A stretch of 46,130 nucleotides of DNA. It comes from an uncultured Saprospiraceae bacterium. Lineage in GTDB: Bacteria; Bacteroidota; Bacteroidia; Chitinophagales; Saprospiraceae. Each line of letters starts with the position of its first letter. The stretch's first letter is position 1. A program made the translations under genes and the position numbers. Shown here in pieces: positions 1-9,242 of this stretch. The notes under the pieces are model-generated. The model saw only the letters and a program-made list of their open reading frames with translations, was not told the origin of the DNA and did no database searches. The stretch is from assembly GCA_937944245.1 (NCBI GenBank), contig CALDYY010000007.1:1-46130 (forward strand), read 5' to 3'.

Positions 1-323
1 TCTAGCCCATTGGTAGTACGCACTTTCAGCCAAGGTGCATTAATAGTTTGTTCTCTCAATATCAATTCCGTCGTTTCTAACGTTCTTTGATTCAAATAAT
101 ACAAAGTATCGCCTTCAGACAATTCTACAATAATGCTACTGCTTAAATCCGGCAAGTTGCGCATTCGCAACTGATCCACATTAACTATTGCCAGTTGAGG
201 TTCTACTGGAATTTCCTTTATTTCAGCAGTAACAGTTGTTGGAACATCAAAATTATCTTCTTTATTTTCTTTGCAACTCCATAACAGTATAGTTAAAAAA
301 GTGATAAACAACGTTTTTCTCAT
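1..323 (-). CDS. Lipoprotein with SH3-like domain, partial (3' end outside window)
   Basis: The gene reads leftward from an ATG at 321-323 and leaves the window without a stop, so about 107 residues are visible. The start encodes a short basic stretch, a hydrophobic core and the lipobox LLWSC, so the protein is probably a lipoprotein. After a low-complexity linker the visible part (LSEGDTLYYLN, then APWLKVRTTNG) matches the core of a bacterial SH3 domain just before the usual GWV motif, which would lie outside the window. SH3 domains of this type commonly bind cell-wall peptides or sit on envelope proteins; the exact role is not inferable. It is divergent from the LysM glucosaminidase gene at 596, with about 270 bases of AT-rich spacer between them and no clear promoter box for this gene. 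The SH3 call is moderate because the domain is cut. Confidence 0.7.
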   Translation of the reverse strand, partial: MRKTLFITFLTILLWSCKENKEDNFDVPTTVTAEIKEIPVEPQLAIVNVDQLRMRNLPDLSSSIIVELSEGDTLYYLNQRTLETTELILREQTINAPWLKVRTTNGL

Positions 324-581
324 AAGTATTTTTGTTTATAACTGTTCTATAATAAAAAGACTAAAATTAATTCAACTTATCAAATTTAGGAAATGGTTAC
401 AAACTTACAAGTATCGTGTGTATCAAAATAGTATAAGGTAATTCTTTTCAACTTAATAAACTGTTTTACAGTAGAATAAAGTTAAAAATTATTTCATATA
501 CAAAAACTTTTGCGATATACGACGTATAGATAAAGGAAATTAAATTCCTAAAATGTAATTACAACCGATTTTAAGTCATCC

Positions 582-589
582 TAAATTTG
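582..589 (+). promoter_or_regulatory. Bacteroidota -7 box (TAAATTTG), no good -33
   Basis: TAAATTTG matches the TAnnTTTG -7 consensus exactly and ends 6 bases before the ATG at 596. No TTG is found at the expected -33 position, so the call is moderate. If used, transcription would begin within about 2 bases of the start codon. A TTG at 587-589 that could be read as an alternative start is inside this box. Confidence 0.5.
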
Positions 590-595
590 AATGCT

Positions 596-1939
596 ATGAA
601 AAGGTCATTAAAGTTCGTGTTAGTGTGGGTAGCATCTTTAAACATTGCCTTTGCTACGGAAAGTCCACAAGCTAGTTTCATCAAAAGATATAAGGATATT
701 GCTATCCAAGAAATGGAGCGCACAGGTATTCCCGCTAGTATTAAAATTGCGCAAGCACTTTTAGAGTCTGGTGCTGGGAAAAGTGATTTGGCACGAAAAG
801 CCAACAATCATTTTGGTATCAAATGCGGCGGCGATTGGACGGGCAAAACATATTACAAAGAAGACGACGACCGCGATGCTAGAGGTAAAATCATTCCTTC
901 CTGCTTTCGCAAATACAACAAAGCGGAAGAAAGCTGGGTTGCACATTCTGAGTTTTTGAGAGGTCGCTATCGCTATCAAGCCTTATTTCAACTTGACTCT
1001 AAGGACTACAAAGCTTGGGCGCATGGATTAAGGCAAGCAGGCTATGCGACCAACCCGAATTACGCCAACGATTTAATAAGGGTAGTAGAAACCTACCAAC
1101 TTTATCAGTACGATGAAGTTAGAGTGAATGTCCCTCAAATAGTAGTGAATTTGCCTGAAACAAATAAAGAAAAACCAGTATCAGCAAGTGCTGAAATTAC
1201 TATTTTCAATGATGCCAGAATCACTTTTGCTTTAGGCGATGAAACCCTAGAAGATATTGCTAAACGCACTAAATTATCAGTCAACATTTTGAAAAAATAT
1301 AATGATGATTTATTTGATGCCATTACAACATTACCGATAGGAGAAAAGGTTTATTTACAACCTAAACGCAGCGCATACAGAGGTCGAGACCGCTGGCACG
1401 AAGTGAAGCAAGGCGAAACAATGTTGATGATATCTCATCAATATGGCGTTGATTTGGCAACGCTTTACAGTAGAAACTTGATGCAGGAAGGCTCACAACC
1501 TGCTGTTGGTGAGCGCATTATATTGCGCGGACGACGCGGAGGGGATGCGCCAAAGTTAGTTACGAATACTGCTCTCGAAAAAGAAATTCCTAGTCCAAGA
1601 TTAACTTTAGAAAAAGATGAACGGGACATTTTTCAAGATATTGATTTGAATAATGAGGAAAATGTGGTTTTGAGAAGTGAATTAAATATTCCATCATATG
1701 ACCCACCTATCAACAGTGAAACACGTAGCACTCCTACTAAGGAAGAAAATATGCGTCCTAGTCCTATTTTGATAGAGGAATTAAATTTAGCTACTACGGG
1801 TTTATTTCACGAGGTGAAAGCAGGCGAAACACTTTATCGTATTTCTATTAATTACGGTGTTAGCGTGGAACAGTTGAAAGCACTTAATCAAATCTCAGGC
1901 AATACTATTAGTATTGGTCAACGATTGAGAATAAGATAG
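596..1939 (+). CDS. Exported N-acetylglucosaminidase (GH73/FlgJ-type) with LysM repeats
   Basis: A 447-residue secreted peptidoglycan hydrolase. A signal peptide of about 20 residues is followed by a glucosaminidase domain (about residues 25-170) with the family pattern IAQALLESGAGKSD and NNHFGIK; the Glu of LLESG is the expected catalytic acid. Three LysM-like modules follow, at about 205-255, 270-315 and 400-447; the last two are clear (HEVKQGETMLMISHQYGV, HEVKAGETLYRISINYGV) and the first is weak. LysM modules bind the glycan backbone, so the protein should cleave or remodel peptidoglycan in the periplasm or at the surface. The start is placed at the ATG at 596 rather than a TTG at 587 in the same frame, because that TTG belongs to a promoter box. 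A strong stem-loop follows the gene, so it is probably monocistronic. Confidence 0.88.
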   Translation: MKRSLKFVLVWVASLNIAFATESPQASFIKRYKDIAIQEMERTGIPASIKIAQALLESGAGKSDLARKANNHFGIKCGGDWTGKTYYKEDDDRDARGKIIPSCFRKYNKAEESWVAHSEFLRGRYRYQALFQLDSKDYKAWAHGLRQAGYATNPNYANDLIRVVETYQLYQYDEVRVNVPQIVVNLPETNKEKPVSASAEITIFNDARITFALGDETLEDIAKRTKLSVNILKKYNDDLFDAITTLPIGEKVYLQPKRSAYRGRDRWHEVKQGETMLMISHQYGVDLATLYSRNLMQEGSQPAVGERIILRGRRGGDAPKLVTNTALEKEIPSPRLTLEKDERDIFQDIDLNNEENVVLRSELNIPSYDPPINSETRSTPTKEENMRPSPILIEELNLATTGLFHEVKAGETLYRISINYGVSVEQLKALNQISGNTISIGQRLRIR

Positions 1940-1960
1940 TAATACATTACTAAAAACGTT

Positions 1961-2012
1961 AATTCAGCTAAAAGTAGATGAAAATAATACTTTTGGCTGA
2001 ATTGATTTTTTA
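1961..2012 (+). terminator. Stem-loop terminator after the glucosaminidase
   Basis: A 16-base stem (arms 1961-1976 and 1988-2003, one G-T wobble) with an 11-base loop is followed by a T-rich run (GATTTTTTAATTTT). Confidence 0.8.
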
Positions 2013-2075
2013 ATTTTGCCAAAAGTGATTTATGTGGTTAATCCACAACTATCCAAGCCTTTACACGTTCAAAAT

Positions 2076-2106
2076 TTGTATATGATGTACTAAATATCTA
2101 ATTTTG
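2076..2106 (+). promoter_or_regulatory. Bacteroidota promoter: TTG, N20, TAATTTTG
   Basis: TTG at 2076-2078 and TAATTTTG at 2099-2106 are 20 bases apart, matching the Bacteroidota -33/-7 arrangement. The predicted transcript starts near 2110, giving a leader of about 9 bases to the ATG at 2119. A TTG at 2104 in frame with the next gene is part of the -7 box and should not be taken as the start. Confidence 0.6.
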
Positions 2107-2118
2107 AAGAAAAAGCTC

Positions 2119-2847
2119 ATGAAGATTAGAATAATGTTGGCATTGGCACTCTTGGGATTAACGTTTCATTTACAGGGTCAAAGCTATGCCTTTGGGCTAA
2201 AAGGTGGTCCTACTATTGGAATGCAAAATTGGAATGGCTTTGAGCGAAATGCCTTATTCGCTTATCACGGGATTGCCTTCATAGAATCTGCACCAGAAGA
2301 TAATGCTTTTGCATTGTTTGCGCAATTGGGTTATCATGTGAAAGGAAGTGCTATCCGAAATCAAATAGTCGCCAACATTTTCAACAATCAATTTGAACGA
2401 CTACCGCCTCAACGCTTTGAATTTCAGACTATTTCACTTACTTTAGGAGGGAAACAGAAATACGATTTCGGATTAAATAGCAAAGCATATTACCTACTCG
2501 GCATACGAGGCGACTACACCGCAGGCACAAACTTGAAAGAATATGAATTTTTTTCTAGCTTTCTTAACACGCTAATTTACCCTATTGATGGTTTCGTGCA
2601 GAAGTTTAATTACGGTGTAACTATTGGTGGTGGACTAGAATTACCTTTTTCAGAATTTATTGCGGGGTTAGTAGAATTTACCGTTAATCCTGACTTTTCT
2701 TATCAATACCGCCAGCCGCAAATCAATGCCGTTTACAACCCCTACACGAACAACAATGTTACCATTGGCGAGCGTTTAATCAGGAACGTTACTTTTGAAT
2801 TAACCATAGGCATACGATTTTTGCATAAAATTGTTTATGTGGATTAA
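2119..2847 (+). CDS. Outer-membrane beta-barrel protein
   Basis: A 242-residue protein with a cleavable signal peptide (hydrophobic core LALALLGLTF, cleavage near LQGQ) and then alternating hydrophobic and polar beta-strand segments starting YAFGLKGGPTIGMQNW. This opening and the closing strand (FELTIGIRFLHKIVY) are typical of the PorT-like/OMP_b-brl barrel families of Bacteroidota, probably an 8-10 strand barrel. No ligand-binding motif is visible, so the function is unknown. The start at 2119 is favoured over the TTG at 2104, which lies in the promoter box. It is flanked by a terminator upstream and mtaB 78 bases downstream. Confidence 0.7.
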   Translation: MKIRIMLALALLGLTFHLQGQSYAFGLKGGPTIGMQNWNGFERNALFAYHGIAFIESAPEDNAFALFAQLGYHVKGSAIRNQIVANIFNNQFERLPPQRFEFQTISLTLGGKQKYDFGLNSKAYYLLGIRGDYTAGTNLKEYEFFSSFLNTLIYPIDGFVQKFNYGVTIGGGLELPFSEFIAGLVEFTVNPDFSYQYRQPQINAVYNPYTNNNVTIGERLIRNVTFELTIGIRFLHKIVYVD

Positions 2848-2924
2848 AGACTTTAGGCAACTGAATCTTAAAAGTGATTGTTAAAGACAGCAAAAATTGA
2901 GCGTTAATATTTCAAAAAAAAAGA

Positions 2925-4265
2925 ATGACACCACGCAGCGTCGCATTTTATACATTGGGTTGCAAACTCAACTATTCTGAAACATCCAGTATTGGCAGAC
3001 TATTTGAAGCATCTGGCTATCAAACAGTTGACTTTGAATTGGGAGCAGATATTTATGTTATCAATACTTGTTCTGTAACTGATTTTGCCGACCGAAAATG
3101 TAGAAATATTGTCCGAAAAGCACTTCGCCATTCGCCTCATGCTTTTGTGGTGGTCATTGGTTGCTATGCGCAATTAAAACCAGAAGAAATAGCCAACATA
3201 CCTGGCGTTGACTTGGTATTAGGAGCTGCTGAAAAATTTCAAATCCTCGATTATATTGACGACCTTAGCAAAGCACCTGGTAAAGGCATGGTGCAAGCAG
3301 GTAAGGTGCAACAAGCCAATAGCTTTGTGGATGCGTTTAGTTTTGGCGACAGAACGCGCTCTTTTTTGAAAGTACAAGATGGTTGCGATTATAAATGTAC
3401 TTTTTGCACCATTCCATTAGCACGAGGCAAAAGCAGAAGCGACACCATTGAAAATGTAGTGGCGAATGCAGAAAAAATTGCATCAATGGGCGTGAAAGAA
3501 ATTGTGCTTACAGGTGTAAACATAGGTGATTTTGGCAATGGTACGGCTGTTATTGAAGGCACAAAACCCAAGAAAGAAGCTATGTTTATTGACCTTATCA
3601 AAGCATTGGATGAGGTGGAAGGCATTGAGCGATTCCGAATTTCCAGCATAGAACCTAATCTTTGCACCAACGAAATTATTGAATTTGTGGCGCAATCCAA
3701 GCGATTTGCACCTCATTTTCATATGCCCTTACAATCGGGCAATAATAAACAACTACAAGCGATGCGCCGCCGTTACAAGCGCGAGCTCTACGCCGACCGT
3801 GTTGCTACCATAAAATCATTAATGCCACATTCTTGTATTGGTGTAGATGTTATTGTTGGTTTTCCAAATGAAACAGCAGAAGATTTTTTGGAAACCTATC
3901 GCTTTATCCATGAGTTGGATGTATCTTATCTGCATGTTTTCACTTACTCCGAGCGACCGAATACGCCTTCCATAGAAATGGAAAATTCCGTACCAATGGA
4001 AGAGAGACGACGACGTAATGAAATGCTAACCATTCTTTCCGAAAAAAAGCGACACCATTTTTATGAACAACATTTAGGAGAAACAAGAAAGGTACTTTTT
4101 GAAGAACACAAAGCGCAAGAGTGGATGTCTGGCTTCACAGATAATTATATCAAGATTGCACTACCTATACAAAAAGAACTACTAAACGAAGTACACTCAG
4201 TGACCTTGAAAAGGATAGTATCTTCGAGCCTCGTAGAGGCAAAACTAGCTTATACTTTGGCGTAG
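2925..4265 (+). CDS. mtaB: tRNA t6A37 methylthiotransferase MtaB
   Basis: A 446-residue radical-SAM enzyme that converts t6A37 to ms2t6A in ANN-decoding tRNAs. The N-terminal UPF0004 domain carries the three auxiliary-cluster cysteines C13 (LGCKLNYSE), C49 (NTCSVT) and C80 (IGCYAQ). The radical-SAM core has C154, C158 and C161 in GCDYKCTFCTIP. Later conserved blocks include HFHMPLQSGNN, IGVDVIVGFPNE and HVFTYSERP. A C-terminal TRAM-like segment of about 60 residues binds tRNA. Full length compared with the family (about 430-450). The start ATG at 2925 directly precedes the canonical opening. MiaB is less likely: the LGCKLNYSE opening and HVFTYSERP block are of the MtaB type. Confidence 0.93.
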   Translation: MTPRSVAFYTLGCKLNYSETSSIGRLFEASGYQTVDFELGADIYVINTCSVTDFADRKCRNIVRKALRHSPHAFVVVIGCYAQLKPEEIANIPGVDLVLGAAEKFQILDYIDDLSKAPGKGMVQAGKVQQANSFVDAFSFGDRTRSFLKVQDGCDYKCTFCTIPLARGKSRSDTIENVVANAEKIASMGVKEIVLTGVNIGDFGNGTAVIEGTKPKKEAMFIDLIKALDEVEGIERFRISSIEPNLCTNEIIEFVAQSKRFAPHFHMPLQSGNNKQLQAMRRRYKRELYADRVATIKSLMPHSCIGVDVIVGFPNETAEDFLETYRFIHELDVSYLHVFTYSERPNTPSIEMENSVPMEERRRRNEMLTILSEKKRHHFYEQHLGETRKVLFEEHKAQEWMSGFTDNYIKIALPIQKELLNEVHSVTLKRIVSSSLVEAKLAYTLA

Positions 4266-4387
4266 CACAAAACTTATTTACTCAAAAATCGTATATGTTA
4301 TGAATAATTGTTGATACAACTACTTTGTACCGCCATTGCAAAAACAACTTTTTACAGCACCATCTTTTACACGCTACGTTAATTTAT

Positions 4388-5799
4388 ATGGAGAATCGCT
4401 CGAAAAAATTAGGTATCGCCCCTGTTCCATCTTTGTTACTTGAACAAGCTATTCCAGCATCCGTAGGCATCCTAGTGATGTCTATTTATGGTATTGTAGA
4501 TACTATTTTTGTAGGTAAATTTGTAGGTGCGTTAGGCATTGGGGCTACCACTGTAGTTTTCCCTATCACTTTGTTGATTGGTTCTATCGGTATGGCAATT
4601 GGCGTAGGTGGTGCATCCATCATTTCGCGAGCATTGGGCGCAAATCAATCAGATAAAGCGCAACTGGTTTTTGGTAATCAAATCGTGTTAACCTTAGTGT
4701 TGGCAGCCTCTATTGTACTATTGAGCGTATTTTTTGAAAAGCAAATCCTTAATTTATTCGGTGCAAAAGGCGATTTAATTCCATTAGCGCAAACTTATTT
4801 TCGGGTCATTGTTTTTGGTATTCCATTTCTCGCTATTTCGATGATGTCCAACAACGTCATTCGCTCTGAAGGACGCGCCAGAATTGCGATGCTAGTGATG
4901 ATGATTCCTGCTTTGCTGAATATTCTTTTAGACTTCGTTTTTATTGTTTTACTGGATATGGGTATTGCGGGCGCAGGCTGGGCAACTAGTATTTCCTATG
5001 CCACTAGTGCTTCTTTTGCTTCGTGGTATTTTTTGACCAAACGTTCAGAACTCAGGATAATCCCTCAAAATCTGAGGCTACAACTTCATATAGTAAAAGA
5101 AATTTTTTCTATCGGTAGTATTACATTTGCTCGACAAGGCACTATTGCATTGCTTTTTATCGTCCTCAATAACTCTCTTTTTTACTATGGTGGAGAACTT
5201 GCCATTTCAACTTACGGCATTCTAAATCGGATAATGATGATAGTAAATTTTCCTGTACTAGGTGGCAAGGGTTTTTACCAATTGCAGGGTACAACTACGG
5301 TGCTCAAAATTGGAAACGTGTACAGGAAAGCATCAAAGCAGCCATTCTTTATGGCACTGGTGTAGCTTTGATTGTTTTTATTGCCGTTATGGTATTTACA
5401 CAAGCACTAGTCGGCATTTTTACAAGTGATGAACTGCTGCTATCACAGACACCAAGTGCCATAAAAATCGCGCTGTTAGCCACTCCGTTATTGTGTATGC
5501 AACTTATTGGGGCTGCTTACTACCAAGCTATTGGCAAGGCACTACCCGCACTACTACTCACCTTGACCAAACAGGGATTTTGTTTAATTCCGTTAATATT
5601 GATACTCCCCCCCATTTTTGGCATTTATGGGATTTGGTATGCTTTTCCTATTGCCGATTTACTTACCGCTGGAATTGTCATGCGTTACCTTCAAAAGGGC
5701 ATAAAACAACTCAACTTAAAATCTAGGGAGAAACAGCAAGCACAATCAGTTGTTGTTACTTCACTTCCCAATAGTCAGCAAACACCTATTGAACTTTAG
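4388..5799 (+). pseudogene. MATE-family efflux transporter, disrupted by frameshift
   Basis: A multidrug/cation antiporter of the MATE family split across two frames. The first part (ATG at 4388, from MENRSKKLG) carries the usual opening with the conserved IYGIVDTIFVGK segment and about eight membrane helices. Reading frame 1 is sound up to about 5263 (FPVLG), after which homologous text continues in another frame from 5266: QGFLPIAGYNYGAQNW, then the remaining helices to the stop at 5797. MATE proteins normally have two residues between G and QG here, so six bases are expected and only two are present, consistent with a 4-base deletion at about 5264. Frame 1 otherwise runs to an unrelated stop at 5363. 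The repaired protein would have about the normal length (about 470 residues). The gene is probably inactive, unless this is an assembly error. Its stop overlaps that of the next gene by 4 bases, tail to tail. Confidence 0.85.
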
Positions 5800-6380
5800 G
5801 CGACCACTTTTTTCCTAATTCCCTTTTTACTTTTAGTGCTTTTCTCTGTATTGATTTTTGTTGACTTAAGTAGCTGGCAGTATTGCTGTGCCTGTACGAT
5901 AAAATCATCAACAGTAGTTTGTTTATTTAGCTCTAGCATGAGGTCATAAGCAGCGAGGTCTTTAGTACAAGGACCAATTTTTAATGCTGCATCCGTAAGC
6001 GTAGCAATGTATTCAAAGTATAAATTAGATTTAGGATGAAGAATGTACAGCAAATCGTAGGACTTGGTCAAAAAATTTTCTACTAATTTACCTTGAGGAA
6101 TAGCCGTCCATGTCAGATCATTTTTGCAAAAATAGTCGAAAGAGACATCTATATTTTGCCTTTTTTCACTAATAAATCCAAGTAGCGTTACCTGTTTTCC
6201 ATTGTCTTGTAAATCTTTAGCAAATGCTTGAATTTTTTCGCATCTTTCGGGTGAAGTTGCGTCATACAAAATGCCGATCCATTGAGCGGCATTAAAGTTA
6301 TCAATTTGACGTTTAATCGGCTTTGGTTGTTTGGCAAGCGTTCTCTTGTTAAAAAAACGCCTAAATTGTTCTGCTAGCAT
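5796..6380 (-). CDS. Conserved Bacteroidota protein, DUF6913-like
   Basis: A 194-residue cytoplasmic protein with no signal peptide or membrane helix. The central part (IGILYDATSPERCEKI, FDYFCKNDLTW, ENFLTKSYDLLYILHP, AALKIGP) resembles a small family common in Bacteroidota and, as I recall, called DUF6913. No catalytic motif can be recognised and the biochemical role is unknown. The C-terminus is a lysine-rich tail (KSKKGIRKK). It lies 55 bases downstream of accA on the same strand and could be co-transcribed with it. The stop shares the four bases TTAG with the stop of the convergent MATE gene. Confidence 0.6.
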   Translation of the reverse strand: MLAEQFRRFFNKRTLAKQPKPIKRQIDNFNAAQWIGILYDATSPERCEKIQAFAKDLQDNGKQVTLLGFISEKRQNIDVSFDYFCKNDLTWTAIPQGKLVENFLTKSYDLLYILHPKSNLYFEYIATLTDAALKIGPCTKDLAAYDLMLELNKQTTVDDFIVQAQQYCQLLKSTKINTEKSTKSKKGIRKKVVA

Positions 6381-6435
6381 ATTTGTTTAGTTTTCTCAAA
6401 AAAAATCAGGGCAATTCAAGCCTCTGCTACTTAAA

Positions 6436-7398
6436 CTATCTAACCGTACCTACATTAAACTCGCCCATGTTGACATATTTTTCAATACGTTGTTGAACGA
6501 GTTGTTCCGCACTAAATTGTGTTAGTTCTGTTAATACTTTTTTCAAATGCCTTCTCAAGGCGCGTGCCATTACTTCTGGAGCAGAATGTGCCCCACCCAC
6601 CGGCTCTTTAATGATACCATCTATCAAACCAAATTCATACATATCATCTGCTGTCAATTTTAATGCCTCAGCAGCTTGCTCTTTATAGTCCCAACTACGC
6701 CACAAAATTGAGGAACAAGATTCTGGCGAAATGACAGAGTACCAAGTATTTTCTAGCATATACACTCTATCGCCAAGTCCTATACCAATTGCTCCTCCAG
6801 AAGCCCCTTCACCAATTACAACACAAACTATTGGCACTTTCAACTGTGCCATCTCAATCAAATTGCGTGCGATTGCCTCTGCTTGCCCTCTTTCCTCCGC
6901 TTCCAATCCAGGAAAAGCACCGGGTGTATCAATGAGCGTGACTATGGGAAAACCAAATCTTTCTGCTGTTTTCATTAGGCGAAGTGCCTTTCTGTAACCC
7001 TCTGGATTTGCCATACCAAAATTCCGATATTGGCGCATCTTGATATTCACTCCTTTTTGATGCCCTATAATCATTACCGTTTCGCCGTCCAAGTCGGCAA
7101 TACCTCCCACAATGGCTTTATCATCAGCAAAATAGCGGTCTCCATGCAACTCAATAAATTTATTGCACATTTGTTCAATGTAATATAAAGTATAAGGACG
7201 TTCTGGATGTCGAGATACTTGTACTTTTTGCCATCCTGTAAGGCTGCTGTAAATTTCTTTGCGTTTGTCTTTAATCTTTTGCATCAACTCGCGCTCCATG
7301 ATAGATACATCTACGTCGCCTGCACTAGCCACGTCTTTTATCTTATCTAGTTGATTATAAAGATTTTTAAGCGGTTCTTCAAACTCCAAGAAAACCAT
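6436..7398 (-). CDS. accA: Acetyl-CoA carboxylase carboxyltransferase subunit alpha
   Basis: A 320-residue protein forming, with AccD, the carboxyltransferase that moves CO2 from biotin-BCCP to acetyl-CoA, the first committed step of fatty-acid synthesis. Recognised from the opening [13 protein letters not shown], then [11 protein letters not shown], GDRAxxDD-like [14 protein letters not shown], the crotonase-fold oxyanion segment [11 protein letters not shown] (about residue 172), and [16 protein letters not shown] with [10 protein letters not shown]. Length is normal for AccA. An in-frame ATG at 7428 would add ten residues that are not typical of the family, so the start is placed at 7398; neither has a Shine-Dalgarno sequence. 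The accD gene is not in the window. Confidence 0.93.
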   Translation of the reverse strand: MVFLEFEEPLKNLYNQLDKIKDVASAGDVDVSIMERELMQKIKDKRKEIYSSLTGWQKVQVSRHPERPYTLYYIEQMCNKFIELHGDRYFADDKAIVGGIADLDGETVMIIGHQKGVNIKMRQYRNFGMANPEGYRKALRLMKTAERFGFPIVTLIDTPGAFPGLEAEERGQAEAIARNLIEMAQLKVPIVCVVIGEGASGGAIGIGLGDRVYMLENTWYSVISPESCSSILWRSWDYKEQAAEALKLTADDMYEFGLIDGIIKEPVGGAHSAPEVMARALRRHLKKVLTELTQFSAEQLVQQRIEKYVNMGEFNVGTVR

Positions 7399-7517
7399 AG
7401 CATTTACTTTTTGAGCTACTTGCTTCATTTACAAGCAAGTAATTTACCTACTGTTAAGCGAAGCTAAAACGAATTTTGAACACAGAAAATTTTTTTGCAT
7501 TTTTTTTAAAAATTGCT

Positions 7518-7546
7518 TTGAAATACAATAAAAAGCCATAAATTTG
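7518..7546 (+). promoter_or_regulatory. Probable promoter of the tRNA-Asp gene: TTG, N18, TAAATTTG
   Basis: TTG at 7518-7520 and TAAATTTG at 7539-7546 are separated by 18 bases, one or two fewer than usual. The predicted start near 7550 would give a leader of about 85 bases before the tRNA. Confidence 0.45.
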
Positions 7547-7635
7547 CAATCCGTTAAAGGAAGTACAAGAATAACTGAGTTTCAGTTTACTAGCAGAAGC
7601 GCAAATATTCTTGGAGAGAATTTAGCGTATAATAT

Positions 7636-7709
7636 GGTTTGGTAGTTCAGTTGGTTAGAATACCTGCCTGTCACGCAGGGGGTCGCGGGTTCGAGTCCCG
7701 TCCAGACCG
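7636..7709 (+). tRNA. tRNA-Asp (anticodon GTC)
   Basis: A complete cloverleaf: acceptor GGTTTGG pairs with CCAGACC (one T-G wobble), D arm with AGTTGGTTAGA, anticodon arm CCTGC-CTGTCAC-GCAGG with anticodon GTC, and T arm GCGGGTTCGAGTCCCGT. The discriminator is G at 7709, the expected identity base for tRNA-Asp. CCA is not encoded. It decodes GAC and GAU. Confidence 0.97.
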
Positions 7710-7717
7710 CAAAAGTA

Positions 7718-7756
7718 AGTCAAGTAAGATCAATCCCTTACTTGACTCTTTCTTTT
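7718..7756 (+). terminator. Terminator of the tRNA-Asp gene
   Basis: An 11-base perfect inverted repeat (AGTCAAGTAAG at 7718-7728 and its complement at 7737-7747) with an 8-base loop, followed by CTTTCTTTT. Confidence 0.8.
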
Positions 7757-7941
7757 AAAGAAGATTTTAAACTTCAAAAAATGCCCTTACCCCTTTAAAA
7801 TCCAGTAAAATTGTCCATCTACTGTAAAAGTCACTGTCTTTCCATGTTTAGTGAAAATCTTAGATAGTAAATAAAATACAAAGAACGCCTTAATTATTAG
7901 ATGAATAAAGAAAGCATCTATTTAACAACTTCACAGTACCA

Positions 7942-7982
7942 AATTATTGGTTTTCAGCTAAATAAGATTTAGAAACAAGCTC
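7942..7982 (+). repeat. Degenerate right end of the dispersed MITE-like element
   Basis: The segment ATTATTGGTTTTCAG followed by an AT-rich stretch and ACAAGCTC aligns with the right end of the element at 15833-15986 (ATATTGGTTTTCAG ... ACATGCTC). The edge is followed by TTAA. No matching left end is recognisable. It ends 23 bases before the aldose-epimerase ATG at 8006. The rest of 7757-8005 holds nothing else I can support. Confidence 0.55.
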
Positions 7983-8005
7983 TTAATAAAAAAACAACAA
8001 CACAA

Positions 8006-9169
8006 ATGAAAACTCGAAAATGTCTTTCTATTTTTATAGTTGTCGCTTTAATATTTTTTGCTTGTCAAAACAAGCAGTATTTTTCTGACTCAAATACTAT
8101 GAATACATCAAGCATTGTCCAATCTGATTTTGGAAACCTAATTGACGGGCAAAAAGCAAGTTTATTCACCCTAACCAATCAAAATGGAATGAAAGTTTCT
8201 ATTACTAACTACGGAGGTATCATCGTTTCCGTACTCGTTCCCGACAAGAATGGAGTATTAGGAGATGTGGTACTTGGTTACGATAGCCTAAACCATTATG
8301 CTGCCACCAATCCTTACTTTGGTGCTATCATCGGAAGATATGGCAACAGAATTGCAAAAGGCAAATTCACAATAGATGGTAAAGCGTACACGCTTGCCAC
8401 CAATAACGGTCAGAATCATCTTCATGGTGGTATTAAGGGATTCGACAAAGTCATTTGGAATGCTGAAGTTAAAGACGGTGCTGAACCATCCCTTCTTCTA
8501 ACTTATTTGAGTAAAGACGGTGAAGAAGGCTATCCAGGCAACCTTAATTGTAAGGTAACTTATACATTAACAAATGATAACGCTATAAAAATTGACTTTG
8601 AAGCCAAAACAGATGCACCAACTATCGTAAATATGTGTAACCACAGCTACTTTAATCTAACTGGTGAAAATACAGACATCCTGAATCATTCGTTACAGAT
8701 ATTTGGCAAGCAGTTTTGCGCTGTCGATGATAATTTAATTCCACTAAAGGGAACAAGCGAAGTTAAAGGCACACCATTTGATTTTACTCAAAGTAAGTTA
8801 ATTGGTAAAGAAATTAATCAAGATAATAATATTCAAATCAGAAATGGACTAGGCTATGATCATTGTTGGGTACTTGACAAAAGGTCATTAGATAAGCTAG
8901 AAGTGGCAGCCATAGCTATAGATAGCATTAGCGGGCGTAAACTTACCGTTGAAACCACAGAACCCGGCATTCAATTTTACTCAGGAAACTTTCTAAACGG
9001 CACTATTACTGGTAAATATGGCATAAAATACAATAAAAGATCGGGATTTTGTTTAGAAACTCAACACTTTCCAGATTCGCCCAACAGACCAGATTACCCC
9101 TCCACTATACTTAGACCTAACGAAAAGTATGCAAGCACTACATTGTATAAATTTAGTGTAATATATTGA
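8006..9169 (+). CDS. Aldose 1-epimerase (galactose mutarotase) lipoprotein
   Basis: A 387-residue enzyme interconverting alpha and beta anomers of aldoses. Diagnostic blocks: NYGGIIVSVLVPD, GAIIGRYGNRIAKGKF, the catalytic region NNGQNHLHGG (H138/H140), NMCNHSYFNLTG (H213, general acid) and the C-terminal GFCLETQHFPDSPNRP with the catalytic Glu near residue 350. Unlike cytosolic GalM, it begins with a signal peptide ending in a lipobox-like FFAC (C20), so it is probably membrane-anchored in the periplasm or at the surface. Such exported forms are usual in Bacteroidota, where they act on sugars released by surface glycosidases. No sugar-catabolism genes adjoin it; a repeat end lies immediately upstream. 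Confidence 0.9.
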   Translation: MKTRKCLSIFIVVALIFFACQNKQYFSDSNTMNTSSIVQSDFGNLIDGQKASLFTLTNQNGMKVSITNYGGIIVSVLVPDKNGVLGDVVLGYDSLNHYAATNPYFGAIIGRYGNRIAKGKFTIDGKAYTLATNNGQNHLHGGIKGFDKVIWNAEVKDGAEPSLLLTYLSKDGEEGYPGNLNCKVTYTLTNDNAIKIDFEAKTDAPTIVNMCNHSYFNLTGENTDILNHSLQIFGKQFCAVDDNLIPLKGTSEVKGTPFDFTQSKLIGKEINQDNNIQIRNGLGYDHCWVLDKRSLDKLEVAAIAIDSISGRKLTVETTEPGIQFYSGNFLNGTITGKYGIKYNKRSGFCLETQHFPDSPNRPDYPSTILRPNEKYASTTLYKFSVIY

Positions 9170-9242
9170 TACATTTTCTATTTTTTACAAGAAAATAATA
9201 TGGTCTTGTTATCTTGGCAGGAAACAAAATTTTAAACAAAAC

